From the NCBI RefSeq assembly GCF_019710635.1, contig NZ_JAIFZS010000001.1, forward strand, positions 248,001 through 312,000: a stretch of 64,000 nucleotides of DNA, read 5' to 3'. Below the pieces are notes generated by a model. The model was not told where the DNA came from. It ran no database searches and saw only the letters and a list, made by a program, of their open reading frames with translations. The position numbers and the translations under genes were made by a program. How positions within the stretch are numbered: position 1 is the first letter of the stretch; each line of letters begins with the position of its first letter. Source of the DNA: Mycolicibacterium xanthum. GTDB lineage: Bacteria > Actinomycetota > Actinomycetes > Mycobacteriales > Mycobacteriaceae. Positions 39,936-48,802 of this stretch are shown one piece after another.

Positions 39936-41501
39936 GTGTTTGAATCGCTCTCCGACCGACTGACCGGGGCACTCTCAGGTCTGCGCGGCAAGGGTCGGCT
40001 CACCGACGCCGACATCGACGCCACCGCCCGTGAGATCCGACTGGCGCTGCTGGAAGCCGACGTGTCGCTGCCGGTGGTGCGCCAGTTCGTCGCCCGCATC
40101 AAGGATCGGGCCAAGGGCGCGGAGGTGTCGGGCGCGCTGAACCCGGCGCAGCAGGTCGTCAAGATCGTCAACGAGGAACTCATCGAGATCCTCGGCGGGC
40201 AGACCCGCCAGCTTGCCTACGCGCGCAACCCGCCGACCGTGGTCATGCTGGCCGGCCTGCAGGGTTCCGGCAAGACCACGCTGGCCGGAAAGCTCGCGAA
40301 ATGGCTCAAGGGGCAGGGCCACACCCCGCTGCTAGTGGCCTGCGATCTGCAGCGGCCGGGTGCGGTCAACCAGTTGCAGATCGTCGGCGAACGCGCGGGC
40401 GTGCACGTGTTCGCGCCGCACCCCGGGGTGTCTCCGGACGGTGCGCACCTCGAGCAGATGACGGCGGGCGACCCGGTCGCGGTGGCCTCGGCCGGGTTGG
40501 CCGAGGCCAGGGCCAAGCACTACGACGTCGTCATCGTCGACACCGCGGGCCGGCTGGGCATCGACGAGGAACTGATGCGTCAGGCCGCCGCCATCCGTGC
40601 CGCGGTCAACCCCGACGAGGTGTTGTTCGTCCTGGACGCGATGATCGGCCAGGACGCGGTGACCACCGCGGACGCGTTCCGCGAGGGCGTCGGCTTCACG
40701 GGTGTGGTGCTGACCAAGCTCGACGGCGATGCCCGCGGCGGCGCCGCGCTGTCGGTGCGCGAGGTGACCGGCGTGCCCATCCTGTTCGCCTCGGCGGGGG
40801 AGAAGCTGGAGGACTTCGACGTCTTCCACCCCGACCGGATGGCCAGCCGGATCCTCGGCATGGGCGACGTGCTGACCCTCATCGAGCAGGCCGAGCAGGT
40901 CTTCGACGCCGAGCAGGCCGAGGCCACCGCGGCCAAGATCGGCAGCGGCGAGCTCACCCTCGAGGACTTCCTCGAGCAGATGCTGGCGATCCGCAAGATG
41001 GGGCCGATCGGCAACCTGCTCGGCATGCTGCCCGGCGCCGGACAGATGAAGGACGCGCTGGCCGCCGTCGACGACAAACAGCTCGACCGGGTGCAGGCGA
41101 TCATCCGCGGCATGACGCCGCAGGAGCGCTCCGATCCGAAGATCATCAACGCCTCCCGGCGGCTGCGGATCGCCAACGGGTCGGGGGTGACGGTCGCTGA
41201 GGTCAACCAGCTCGTCGACCGGTTCTTCGAGGCCCGCAAGATGATGTCGTCGATGGCCGGTCAGATGGGCATGCCGTTCGCCCGCAAGAGCAACCGCAAG
41301 GCCGCCAAGGGCAAGAACAAGAAGGGCAAGAAGGGCGGCAAGGGGCCGACGCCGCCGAAGGTGCGCAACCCACTCGGCGCCGGGATGCCGGGCATGCCGC
41401 CGGGCTTTCCGGACCTGTCGAACATGCCCAAGGGCCTCGACGAGCTGCCCCCCGGCCTGGCCGACATCGACCTGTCGAAGCTGAAGTTCCCGAAGAACTG
41501 A
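39936..41501 (+). CDS. ffh: Signal recognition particle protein Ffh
   Basis: This 521-residue SRP54 GTPase binds signal sequences on nascent chains. N and G domains (GLQGSGKTTLAGKLA, DTAGRLGIDEELM, TKLDGDARGGAAL) are followed by the Met-rich M domain with the RNA-binding helix region (DPKIINASRRLRIANGSG). The C-terminus is a Lys/Gly tract (KGKNKKGKKGGKG) and a Pro/Met/Leu-rich tail. It starts with GTG. Its partner FtsY is encoded upstream in this window. The TGA stop shares a base with the ATG of the next gene. Confidence 0.96.
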   Translation: MFESLSDRLTGALSGLRGKGRLTDADIDATAREIRLALLEADVSLPVVRQFVARIKDRAKGAEVSGALNPAQQVVKIVNEELIEILGGQTRQLAYARNPPTVVMLAGLQGSGKTTLAGKLAKWLKGQGHTPLLVACDLQRPGAVNQLQIVGERAGVHVFAPHPGVSPDGAHLEQMTAGDPVAVASAGLAEARAKHYDVVIVDTAGRLGIDEELMRQAAAIRAAVNPDEVLFVLDAMIGQDAVTTADAFREGVGFTGVVLTKLDGDARGGAALSVREVTGVPILFASAGEKLEDFDVFHPDRMASRILGMGDVLTLIEQAEQVFDAEQAEATAAKIGSGELTLEDFLEQMLAIRKMGPIGNLLGMLPGAGQMKDALAAVDDKQLDRVQAIIRGMTPQERSDPKIINASRRLRIANGSGVTVAEVNQLVDRFFEARKMMSSMAGQMGMPFARKSNRKAAKGKNKKGKKGGKGPTPPKVRNPLGAGMPGMPPGFPDLSNMPKGLDELPPGLADIDLSKLKFPKN

Positions 41502-42622
41502 TGGCGGCACCTCCCGCGCTGCACATCCGGGCCCGGGCGCTGCCCGACGGTGAGCCCGTCGAATGGTGGGTGGTCTATGAGGGCTCGCCCGACGAGCATG
41601 GGCCGCGCGGCAGGCTTTCCGCCGAGCCGGTACCCGGCGCGGAGACCGTCTTCGGGGCAGACGGGTTCGGCGGCTGGGTGATGCCCGGCCTGGTCGACGC
41701 ACACTGCCACGTCGGGCTGGGCGCCGGTGGCGCGATCCCGATGGACGAGGCCGTCGCCCAGGCCGAGACCGAGCGCGGCGTCGGCGCCCTGCTGCTGCGC
41801 GACGCCGGATCGCCGATCGACACCCGCGGCTTCGACGATCGTCCCGATCTGCCGCGCATCATCCGTGCCGGGCGTCATCTGGCCCGCCCGAAGCGCTACC
41901 AGCGCGGCTTCGCGATCGAACTCGAGGACGAATGGCAGCTGCCCGACGCGGTGGCCGCCCAGGCCCGCTGGGGGGACGGCTGGGTCAAGCTGGTCGGCGA
42001 CTGGATCGACCGTGACCTCGGCGATCTGGCGCCGCTGTGGTCCGACGACGTGCTGGCCACCGCGATCGACGCCGCGCACGCCAACGGTGCCCGCGTCACC
42101 GCGCACGTGTTCGGCGAGGATGCGCTGCCCGGTCTGATCAGGGCCGGCATCGACTGCATCGAGCACGGCACCGGGCTGACCGAGGACACTGTCGACCTGA
42201 TGGTCGAGTACGGCACCGCGCTGGTGCCCACACTGATCAACATCGAGAACTTCCCCGGCATCGCGGCCGCCGCGGATCGCTACCCCCGCTACCAGCGGCA
42301 CATGCAGGCACTGCACGCCACGTGCGTCGATCGGATCGGTGCGGCCCGGGAGGCCGGCGTGCCGATCTTCGCCGGCTCCGACGCGGGAAGTGCGGTCGCG
42401 CACGGCCGGATCGCCGAGGAGGTGCAAGCCCTCAAGGGCATCGGCATGACACCCACCGACGCGCTCGGTGCGGCCTGCTGGGATGCCCGTGCGTGGCTGC
42501 GCCGTCCCGCGCTCGAGCACGGCGCCTCGGCCGATCTGGTGTGCTACGCCGACGATCCGCGCACCGGCACCGCGGTGCTGGCGAATCCCACTCTGGTGAT
42601 GCTGCGCGGCGTCATCTACTGA
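41501..42622 (+). CDS. Amidohydrolase-family protein (Rv2915c-like)
   Basis: This is a 373-residue metal-dependent hydrolase. Metal-ligand motifs are seen as VDAHCHVG near residue 66, a Lys in GWVKLVGDWI, VTAHVFGEDALPG, IEHGTGL and IFAGSDAGS. The order resembles imidazolonepropionase/prolidase-type amidohydrolases. It overlaps the ffh stop as TGATG, so translation is probably coupled. The counterpart in M. tuberculosis is also next to ffh. The substrate is unknown. Confidence 0.9.
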   Translation: MAAPPALHIRARALPDGEPVEWWVVYEGSPDEHGPRGRLSAEPVPGAETVFGADGFGGWVMPGLVDAHCHVGLGAGGAIPMDEAVAQAETERGVGALLLRDAGSPIDTRGFDDRPDLPRIIRAGRHLARPKRYQRGFAIELEDEWQLPDAVAAQARWGDGWVKLVGDWIDRDLGDLAPLWSDDVLATAIDAAHANGARVTAHVFGEDALPGLIRAGIDCIEHGTGLTEDTVDLMVEYGTALVPTLINIENFPGIAAAADRYPRYQRHMQALHATCVDRIGAAREAGVPIFAGSDAGSAVAHGRIAEEVQALKGIGMTPTDALGAACWDARAWLRRPALEHGASADLVCYADDPRTGTAVLANPTLVMLRGVIY

Positions 42623-42652
42623 GGAACCGCGGCCCCTGCGGTCGCTGAAAGC

Positions 42653-42668
42653 GCCATCGCCGAAAGCG
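42653..42668. repeat. Direct repeat, left copy, flanking broken hydrolase
   Basis: GCCATCGCCGAAAGCG occurs here and identically at 43619-43634, on either side of the frameshifted hydrolase. The preceding 15 bases (from 42638) are a diverged tandem copy of the same unit. Confidence 0.75.
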
Positions 42669-42800
42669 ACACCGACTGGCCAAAGAACACTTCATGCGGC
42701 ATGCGCCCGTCCAACAGCGGGCATTTCGATTGGTATCTCGCGAATTGTGAGACTGTCAAGCTGAACTTGCGGTGTCGTGACAGGCAACAGGGGGCGCGCA

Positions 42801-43582
42801 ATGAGCCGAGACATGATTCTGATTCATGGTTCATCAGAAGTTGGAGACCAGTTGGTCGAGATGCGCCGTCACTTTGAACAGCGTGGCTGGACCGTCTACA
42901 CGCCAACCCTGCGCCACCATGCCGAGAGCATGCCAGAACAAGCCGAGCTGGTGGCCGGTGTGAGCCTGAGTGACTACGTCGCAGACCTGACCGAGCTCAC
43001 CCGCACACTCGACATGCCTTTGATCGGGGGATTCTCGTTTGGCGGCTTGGTCGCGCAACTCGTGGCGCTCGTACCCCGCACCGGGGGCTGTTTTGCCTCG
43101 CGCCGTCACCGGCTCCGGGTATGCGTGCTCCGTTGGCGTCGGTGCTGGTCCTCGGTGGTCACTTCTTGCGGCCCTTCCCGTGGCGCCAACCTGTGCGCCC
43201 AATGAGTTGGGGGATGTGGCGTCGCTTCGTCGCGAACGCACACGACGAACACTCGGCGCGGGAGCTATACGACGCACACTTGCGGTGCGATTCGGGCCGT
43301 GCCTATTGCGAATTGGGGTTCTACTTCCTGGATCGCGGTCGTGCGGCGCGCATCGACTATGGGGCGGTAACTGGCCCGGTGCTCGTCACCGGCGGAACTC
43401 AAGATCGCATGATTTCCACCGAAGTTCCCCGGCAAACGGCCGCGCGCTATGCAAACGGCAAATTTGTCGAGGTCTGCAGTGCCGACCATATGCAGATTTT
43501 CGGCCCATCTCTTGCCGAGGTGCTTGACCACATCGACCAGTGGATAGATGAGAACAACTTGGCCACTCAATCGCATCCCTAG
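42801..43582 (+). pseudogene. Alpha/beta hydrolase, broken by at least two frameshifts
   Basis: The N-terminal part from ATG 42801 shows an alpha/beta hydrolase start (ILIHGSS.VGDQ, then the nucleophile elbow GGFSFGGLVAQLVA). After a GGGGG run near 43084 the protein continues in a second frame (AVTGSGYA), and from about 43121 in the third frame (MRAPLASVLVLGGHFLRPFPW...), ending at 43582. That last segment has the acid and His region (VLVTGGTQDRM, SADHMQIFG). The DNA is visibly less GC-rich than its neighbours. M. tuberculosis has different genes at this spot as I recall, so it is probably an acquired and decaying gene. Confidence 0.82.
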
Positions 43583-43618
43583 CGACCGAGGCATCGCCGT
43601 GCGTCTTTTGGTGGCGAT

Positions 43619-43634
43619 GCCATCGCCGAAAGCG
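43619..43634. repeat. Direct repeat, right copy, flanking broken hydrolase
   Basis: This is identical over 16 bases to 42653-42668. A diverged tandem unit (GCCGTTGCCGAAAGT) follows at once and leads into the hairpin at 43647-43694. Confidence 0.75.
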
Positions 43635-43646
43635 CCGTTGCCGAAA

Positions 43647-43694
43647 GTGCACCCACGGCCGTGCTCGGGTGCCCAATCACAGCCGTGGGTGCAC
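43647..43694. terminator. Hairpin between the hydrolase remnant and dacB
   Basis: GTGCACCCACGGC (43647-43659) pairs perfectly with GCCGTGGGTGCAC (43682-43694) across a 22-base loop. It lies 10 bases beyond the stop of the leftward dacB gene and after the rightward hydrolase remnant, the right place for a two-way terminator. No T-run is present on either side, so termination is inferred. Confidence 0.55.
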
Positions 43695-43703
43695 GTTCGC
43701 GGT

Positions 43704-44537
43704 TCAGGGCTGGCGGAAACCCCAGTCGAACAGGCCGATCGCCTGACCGTAGAGGTCGCCGGTGCCGTACATCTGCACGACCACCAGTCGCCGGTTGCCG
43801 CGCTGGGCGGCACCCACGTAGGTCTTGCGGGCCAGGTTGGTGTAGCCGGTTTTGCCGGCCAGGTCTCCGGGGTAGCGGCTGAGCAGCTCGTTCTGGTTGT
43901 GCAGGGTCTTGCCCGGGAACTGCGCCGACGGCGAGCGCATGATGTAGGCGATCAGCGGGTACTTCAGCGCCGCCCGCAGGATGACCGCCAGATCGTGCGG
44001 GGTGGTCACCGACTCCCAGCCCGGGCCGTCCAGCCCGGACGGCGAGGACGCGCGGGTGCTGCGCGCGCCGAGCAGCGCGGCCTTGCGGTTCATCGCGGCG
44101 ACCGCGACCGGCCGGCCGCCCAGCATGTCGGCCAGCATGTTGGCCGCGTCGTTGCCCGACACCATCAGGATCGCCTCGAGCAGCTGGCGGGTGGTGTAGG
44201 CCTGGCCGGGCGTCAGCCCCACACACGAGCATTCGACCTCGGTGTGCGACTCGTTGGCCCGCGCGAAGTTGTCGGGCCGCAGATGATCGAGCACCACCAT
44301 CGCGAGCAGCACCTTGATCGTGCTGGCCGGTGCGTACCGGCCGTACGGGTCGCGGCTGGCCAGTACCCGGCCGGTGTCGAGGTCGGCCAGCAGCCAGGCC
44401 TGGGCCGGCCCCTGCGGAAGCGTCTGCGCGGCGGCGGGCTCGAGGTCGGGCTGCGCCGACGCGGGTGCGGCGGGAAGCCACGCGGCGGGCAGCGCCACGC
44501 TGAGGGCGAGCGCCAACCCGGCGATTCCTCGTCGCAC
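43704..44537 (-). CDS. D-alanyl-D-alanine carboxypeptidase, serine type (first DacB paralogue)
   Basis: This is a 277-residue exported penicillin-binding protein of the S11 family that trims the terminal D-Ala of peptidoglycan stem peptides. A signal peptide (IAGLALALSVALPAAWLPAAPASA) precedes the three active-site motifs: STIK in YAPASTIKVLLAM, SGN in MVSGNDAANML, and KTG in LAGKTGYTNLA. It starts with GTG. A second, closely similar gene follows upstream on the same strand; the pair corresponds to the single dacB2 (Rv2911) of M. tuberculosis. Confidence 0.92.
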   Translation of the reverse strand: MRRGIAGLALALSVALPAAWLPAAPASAQPDLEPAAAQTLPQGPAQAWLLADLDTGRVLASRDPYGRYAPASTIKVLLAMVVLDHLRPDNFARANESHTEVECSCVGLTPGQAYTTRQLLEAILMVSGNDAANMLADMLGGRPVAVAAMNRKAALLGARSTRASSPSGLDGPGWESVTTPHDLAVILRAALKYPLIAYIMRSPSAQFPGKTLHNQNELLSRYPGDLAGKTGYTNLARKTYVGAAQRGNRRLVVVQMYGTGDLYGQAIGLFDWGFRQP

Positions 44538-44622
44538 GGTTGGCGAGGCTAGTCGCGCCAGGACTCGCCCAGCGCGCGATCAGATCTCCATCGGGTATCG
44601 GGGCCGCTGCCTGCGGCCGGCC

Positions 44623-45519
44623 TCAAAGTTGGCCGATGCCCGCGCCGGGGCCCAGCGCGAACCCCCAGTCGAGCAGACCGGCCGCCTGGTCCCAGTAGGT
44701 GGGCCCGCCCTCCCTGACCAGCCCGTGCATCATCACGACCACCAGCCGCCTGCCGTTGCGCGCAGCGCCGCCGACGAACGTCTTCTGGGCCAGATCGGTG
44801 TATCCGGTCTTGCCGCCGAACGTGCCCGGGTAGCGGTGCAGCAGCTCGTCCTGGTTCACCAGCACCCGGTCGCCGGTCTTGGTCGGGAACACCGCGGTCG
44901 GCTGCGCGGTGAGCTGAGCGAACACCGGGTTGGCCATCGCGGCCCGGAAGATGACCGCCAGGTCGTGCGGTGAGGACCAGATGTCGATGCCCGGACCGTC
45001 GATGCCCGACGGCGACCCGGCGTTGGTTCCGTAGGCGCCGACCAGCGAGGCCTTGGCGTTCATCTTCATCAGCGCGACGTCACGACCGCCCAGCATCCTG
45101 GCCAGGGTGTTGGCCGCGTCGTTGCCCGACACCAGCAACAGGCCCTCCAGCAGTTGGCGGGCCGAGTAGGTCAGCCCGGGAGCCACACCGGCGCAGTTGC
45201 ACTCGACCTTGGTGTCGGACTCGTCGGCGACGATCGTGGTGTCCAGCGGGAGCTCGTCGAGCACCGTCAGCGCGAGCAGCACCTTGATGGTGCTCGCCGG
45301 GGCGTACTGGCCGTACTCGTTGCGCCCGGCCAGCACCCGGCCGGTGTCCATGTCGGCCACGACCCAGGCCTCGGCGGGTCCCTCGGGGACCGGGACCGAA
45401 CCCGCGGGCTGGTTGATGCCGGTCACGGGCGCGGCCGCCGCGGTCGGCGCCGCGCCGTCCTGCAGGCCCGCGCCGACCAGGCACAGGGTGGCCGTCACGG
45501 CCGCGAGGAACCTTGTCAT
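44623..45519 (-). CDS. dacB2: D-alanyl-D-alanine carboxypeptidase, serine type (DacB2-like)
   Basis: This 298-residue S11-family carboxypeptidase has a signal peptide (MTRFLAAVTATLCLVGAGLQ) and the active-site motifs STIK (YAPASTIKVLLAL), SGN (LVSGNDAANTLARM) and KTG (FGGKTGYTDLAQ). It shares long stretches with the gene just downstream, including the AYTTRQLLE / TYSARQLLE and CDS..GL regions, so they are tandem duplicates. No clear ribosome site precedes the ATG at 45519. It diverges from the SnoaL-like gene at 45565. Confidence 0.92.
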   Translation of the reverse strand: MTRFLAAVTATLCLVGAGLQDGAAPTAAAAPVTGINQPAGSVPVPEGPAEAWVVADMDTGRVLAGRNEYGQYAPASTIKVLLALTVLDELPLDTTIVADESDTKVECNCAGVAPGLTYSARQLLEGLLLVSGNDAANTLARMLGGRDVALMKMNAKASLVGAYGTNAGSPSGIDGPGIDIWSSPHDLAVIFRAAMANPVFAQLTAQPTAVFPTKTGDRVLVNQDELLHRYPGTFGGKTGYTDLAQKTFVGGAARNGRRLVVVMMHGLVREGGPTYWDQAAGLLDWGFALGPGAGIGQL

Positions 45520-45564
45520 GTCGGGGGAGCCTAATCGGGTCCGCCGATCGTGTTCAATCGGTGC

Positions 45565-46008
45565 ATGCTCAGCCTCGAGGAGATCTCCGACCGGTTCGAG
45601 ATTCAGCAACTGCTGGTCGACTACTCCACCGCGATCGATCAACGGCGATTCGACGACCTGGACGCGGTGTTCACCGCCGACGCCTACATCGACTACCGGG
45701 TGTCCGGTGGCGTCGACGGACGCTTCCCCGAGGTCAAGGCGTGGCTGAAGGAGGTGCTGCCGAACTTCCCCGCCTACTACCACATGCTGGGCAACATCGA
45801 TGTGCGCATCTCCTACGATCCGGCTGGTGACACCGCCACGTCGCGGGCGATCTGCTTCAACCCGATGGTGATGGGCGGGGATCAGGCCCAGAGCCCCGCC
45901 CAGATCTATTTCGTCGGAATCTGGTACGTCGACGAGTTCGTCCGCACCCCGGCCGGGTGGCGGATGAGCAGGCGCGTCGAGGAGAAGTGCTTCGACAAGC
46001 TGGTGTGA
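45565..46008 (+). CDS. SnoaL-like/NTF2-fold protein (Rv2910c-like)
   Basis: This 147-residue protein has the SnoaL-like polyketide-cyclase/NTF2 fold: EISDRFEIQQLLVDYSTAIDQRRFDDLDAVFTADAYIDY, HMLGNIDV and the C-terminal GWRMSRRVEEKCF. The fold hosts enzymes such as steroid isomerases as well as non-enzymatic proteins. It corresponds to the conserved gene between dacB2 and rpsP in M. tuberculosis. It converges on another NTF2-fold gene 4 bases away. The function is unknown. Confidence 0.85.
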   Translation: MLSLEEISDRFEIQQLLVDYSTAIDQRRFDDLDAVFTADAYIDYRVSGGVDGRFPEVKAWLKEVLPNFPAYYHMLGNIDVRISYDPAGDTATSRAICFNPMVMGGDQAQSPAQIYFVGIWYVDEFVRTPAGWRMSRRVEEKCFDKLV

Positions 46009-46012
46009 GGGC

Positions 46013-46525
46013 TCAGCGCACCACCCGGCGGGCCACCGCGCCGGCCGCCTTCTTGATCCGGTCGGACAGGTACACCGACACCGCGACGTTGAAGATGTCC
46101 TCGCGCAGCCGGGTCAGCGTGGAGGCGGTGATCAGCCAATGCCCGTCGACCTTCTCGTAGGTCTCGTGGTAGTGGCCGTAACCCCGCAGATTCACCCCGG
46201 GTGCGAGCCGGACCACGTCCTCGAGGGCCCACACCGCCCGTGCGGTGGTCGGCGAGGTGAGGTCGATCTCCGGGGCGTGCACCTGGTGCACCGTCGCGTT
46301 GTCCCCGAGGCTCTTGCGGGTGAACGCCACGAACTCCTCGGCGCCGACGATGACCTTTCCGCCGGACGCGGACGTGTCGCTGTGGAAATCATCGGAGAAC
46401 AACGACCGCCAGGCCAGCCAGTCCTTGGTGTCGAGGAGGCGGCAGTATCGGGCCTTGAGCTTCTTGATCTCCTCGATCTCCAGCAGCGTCGCAGGCAGGG
46501 CGGTCCGATCTGCGGCGGGGTCCAT
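46013..46525 (-). CDS. SnoaL-like/NTF2-fold protein
   Basis: This is a 170-residue protein of the same broad NTF2-like fold: IEEIKKLKARYCRLLDTKDWLAWRSLFSDDFHSDTS, TVHQVHAPEIDL and GRGHYHETYEKVDGHWLI-like core (read YGHYHETYEKVDGHWLI). It is convergent with the preceding gene and divergent from rpsP. It is not part of the usual M. tuberculosis order as I recall it, so it may be an addition. No substrate can be inferred. Confidence 0.82.
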   Translation of the reverse strand: MDPAADRTALPATLLEIEEIKKLKARYCRLLDTKDWLAWRSLFSDDFHSDTSASGGKVIVGAEEFVAFTRKSLGDNATVHQVHAPEIDLTSPTTARAVWALEDVVRLAPGVNLRGYGHYHETYEKVDGHWLITASTLTRLREDIFNVAVSVYLSDRIKKAAGAVARRVVR

Positions 46526-46585
46526 CGGTGCAGCGTGACACCGGCGCCCGTGGATGTAAAGCGGACCTGGGGCCAGGCGGCGACG

Positions 46586-46620
46586 ATTTCCGCCGGTGGG
46601 GCCGGTTCTGGCACAATTGG
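46586..46620 (+). promoter_or_regulatory. Promoter-like module upstream of rpsP, shared with rplS
   Basis: TCTGGCACAATTGG (46607-46620) recurs identically upstream of rplS (49897-49910). In both cases ATTTC lies exactly 26 bases before the CACAAT. CACAAT looks like a -10 element; the upstream block may be a -35 or a regulator site. Transcription would give an rpsP leader of about 140 bases. Confidence 0.65.
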
Positions 46621-46764
46621 CGGCTGTCCGCGTACGACCCGCTCGAAGCGATCCAACCGCTGAGTGCTTGTACGCCGGTCACACACGTAAGGCAAAACCG
46701 GGTCCCGGCATCCCGCCGCGATCGCTGAATTGCAGCGTGGCAATCACAGGAGAACCGCTTCATC

Positions 46765-47313
46765 ATGGCTGTCAAGATCAAGCTCACCCGGCTTGGCAAG
46801 ATCCGCAACCCCCAGTACCGCATCGCCGTCGCCGACTCGCGCACCCGCCGCGACGGCCGCTCCATCGAGGTCATCGGCCGGTACCACCCGAAGGAAGATC
46901 CGAGCCTCATCGAGATCGATTCGGAGCGCGCCCAGTACTGGCTCGGCGTCGGCGCCCAGCCCACCGAGCCCGTGCTGCAGCTGCTCAAGATCACCGGTGA
47001 CTGGCAGAAGTTCAAGGGTCTGCCCGGTGCCGAGGGCACGCTGAAGGTCAAGGAGCCCAAGCCCAGCAAGCTGGATCTGTTCAACGCCGCGCTGGCCGAG
47101 GCCGACGGCGGGCCGTCCAACGAGGCCACCACGCTCAAGAAGAAGAAGGCCCCGGCCAAGAAGGCCGAGCAGGCCGAGCAGGCTCCAGCCGATGAGGCCC
47201 CGGTCGCCGACCAGGCTCCTGCCGCCGACGAGGCCCCGGTCGCCGACGAGGCTCCTGCCGCCGACGAGGCTCCTGCCGCCGAGCAGGCCGACGCCGCGTC
47301 CTCGGACAGCTGA
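46765..47313 (+). CDS. rpsP: 30S ribosomal protein S16 with long repetitive tail
   Basis: Residues 1 to about 85 are a normal S16 ([38 protein letters not shown]). The protein is 182 residues against about 80-90 in most bacteria. The tail has a Lys-rich patch ([11 protein letters not shown]) followed by an Ala/Pro/Asp/Glu repeat encoded by five 18-base units. Mycobacterial S16 proteins are generally extended. It heads the rpsP-khpA-rimM-trmD group. AGGAG precedes the ATG. Confidence 0.95.
   Translation: MAVKIKLTRLGKIRNPQYRIAVADSRTRRDGRSIEVIGRYHPKEDPSLIEIDSERAQYWLGVGAQPTEPVLQLLKITGDWQKFKGLPGAEGTLKVKEPKPSKLDLFNAALAEADGGPSNEATTLKKKKAPAKKAEQAEQAPADEAPVADQAPAADEAPVADEAPAADEAPAAEQADAASSDS
47194..47283 (+). 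repeat. Five 18-bp tandem repeats in the rpsP tail
   Basis: There are five in-frame units of the form GAGGCCCCGGTCGCCGAC or CAGGCTCCTGCCGCCGAC, encoding [12 protein letters not shown]-type hexapeptides. A partial 15-base unit precedes them at 47179-47193. Copy number is a likely strain variable. Confidence 0.88.
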
Positions 47314-47321
47314 GCCCGACG

Positions 47322-47564
47322 ATGAGCTCCGTTGTGGTCGACGCCGTCGAGCACCTGGTCCGCGGGATCGTCGACAACCCCGACGACGTGCGGGTCGACA
47401 TGGTGACCAACCGGCGTGGACGCACCGTCGAGGTGCACGTCCACCCGGAGGACCTGGGCAAGGTCATCGGGCGCGGCGGGCGCACCGCGACCGCGCTGCG
47501 CACGCTGGTGGCCGGCATCGGCGGCCGCGGCATCCGCGTCGACGTGGTGGACACCGACCAGTAA
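47322..47564 (+). CDS. khpA: KH-domain RNA-binding protein KhpA
   Basis: This 80-residue single KH domain has the [17 protein letters not shown] motif, whose GxxG loop binds RNA. It lies 8 bases after rpsP and 4 bases before rimM. In other bacteria KhpA acts with KhpB as an RNA chaperone; here the role is inferred from the family. Confidence 0.94.
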   Translation: MSSVVVDAVEHLVRGIVDNPDDVRVDMVTNRRGRTVEVHVHPEDLGKVIGRGGRTATALRTLVAGIGGRGIRVDVVDTDQ

Positions 47565-47568
47565 TTCG

Positions 47569-48087
47569 ATGGACCTGGTAGTCGGGCGCGTCGCGAAAGC
47601 ACACGGCGTCACCGGCGAGGTCGTCGTCGAGGTCCGCACCGACGATCCCGACCGCCGGTTCGCGCCCGGTGCGACGCTGCGCGGCCGCGTCGCACGCGGC
47701 AGCGCAGAGCACGAGTACGTCGTCGAATCGGTGCGCGAGCACGGCGGCCGGCTGCTGGTGCGGTTGGCCGGCGTGGCCGACCGCGACGCGGCCGACACCC
47801 TGCGGGGCACACTGTTCGTCGTCGACTCGGCGGACCTGCCGCCCATCGAGGATCCCGACGAGTTCTACGACCACCAACTCGAGGGCATGGCGGTCTCGAC
47901 GACCGCGGGTCTGCCGGTCGGCACGGTGACCGAGGTGCTGCACACCGCCGCCGGTGAGCTGCTGGCGGTACGCGACGGCGACGGGCACGAGGTTCTGGTG
48001 CCCTTCGTTTCGGCGATCGTGGCGTCGGTGTCGGTGGCCGATCGGGCCATCGTGATCGACCCCCCCGAGGGTCTGCTCGAGCTGTAG
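47569..48087 (+). CDS. rimM: Ribosome maturation factor RimM
   Basis: This 172-residue protein helps 30S head assembly by binding S19. The N-terminal RimM domain begins [18 protein letters not shown], and the C-terminal PRC-barrel contains [31 protein letters not shown] and [15 protein letters not shown]. It sits between khpA and trmD as expected. Confidence 0.95.
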   Translation: MDLVVGRVAKAHGVTGEVVVEVRTDDPDRRFAPGATLRGRVARGSAEHEYVVESVREHGGRLLVRLAGVADRDAADTLRGTLFVVDSADLPPIEDPDEFYDHQLEGMAVSTTAGLPVGTVTEVLHTAAGELLAVRDGDGHEVLVPFVSAIVASVSVADRAIVIDPPEGLLEL

Positions 48088-48097
48088 GGATGCCGTT

Positions 48098-48802
48098 GTG
48101 CGCATTGATGTGGTGACGATCTTCCCGGCATTCCTCGAGCCGCTGCGGCAGGCGTTGCCGGGCAGGGCGATCGAGGCGGGCATCGTCGAGGTGGCCGTGC
48201 ACGACCTGCGTCGCTGGACCCACGACCTGCACCGCTCGGTGGACGACTCGCCCTACGGCGGCGGACCGGGAATGGTGATGAAGGCCCCGGTGTGGGGCGA
48301 GGCGCTCGACGAGATCTGTTCGCCGGAAACCCTTCTGGTGGTGCCGACACCGGCGGGCAGGCTGTTCACCCAGGCGCGGGCGCAGGCCTGGACCGCCGAG
48401 TCGCACCTGGTGTTCGCCTGCGGCCGCTACGAGGGCATCGATCAGCGGGTGGTCGACGATGCCGCGCGGCGGATGCGGGTCGAGGAGGTCTCGATCGGTG
48501 ATTACGTGCTGCCCGGCGGTGAGTCGGCGGCGTTGGTGATGATCGAGGCCGTGGTGCGGCTGCTGCCCGACGTCCTGGGCAATCCCGAGTCCCACCAGGA
48601 TGATTCGCATTCGCAATCGGTCGGCGGCCGGCTCGAGGGGCCGAGCTATACGCGGCCCGCGAGCTGGCGCGGGCTCGACGTGCCCGATGTCCTGCTCTCC
48701 GGCGATCACGCCCGGATCAGCGCGTGGCGACGCGATCAGGGGCTGCAGCGCACCCGCGAGCGGCGCCCCGATCTGCTCGACGGGTCAAGCGATGAGAACT
48801 AG
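48098..48802 (+). CDS. trmD: tRNA (guanine37-N1)-methyltransferase (TrmD)
   Basis: This 234-residue SPOUT methyltransferase makes m1G37 in tRNAs and prevents frameshifting. Motifs are [59 protein letters not shown] and the DDSHSQSV loop. It starts with GTG. Its TAG stop and the lppW stop on the other strand share the palindrome CTAG (48799-48802), an extremely tight convergent arrangement. Confidence 0.96.
   Translation: MRIDVVTIFPAFLEPLRQALPGRAIEAGIVEVAVHDLRRWTHDLHRSVDDSPYGGGPGMVMKAPVWGEALDEICSPETLLVVPTPAGRLFTQARAQAWTAESHLVFACGRYEGIDQRVVDDAARRMRVEEVSIGDYVLPGGESAALVMIEAVVRLLPDVLGNPESHQDDSHSQSVGGRLEGPSYTRPASWRGLDVPDVLLSGDHARISAWRRDQGLQRTRERRPDLLDGSSDEN

Noticed and set aside
47179..47283. Short regular repeats in rpsP and in ftsY considered as possible CRISPR arrays.
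   Set aside because: The units are contiguous, in frame and without unique spacers, so they are coding tandem repeats.
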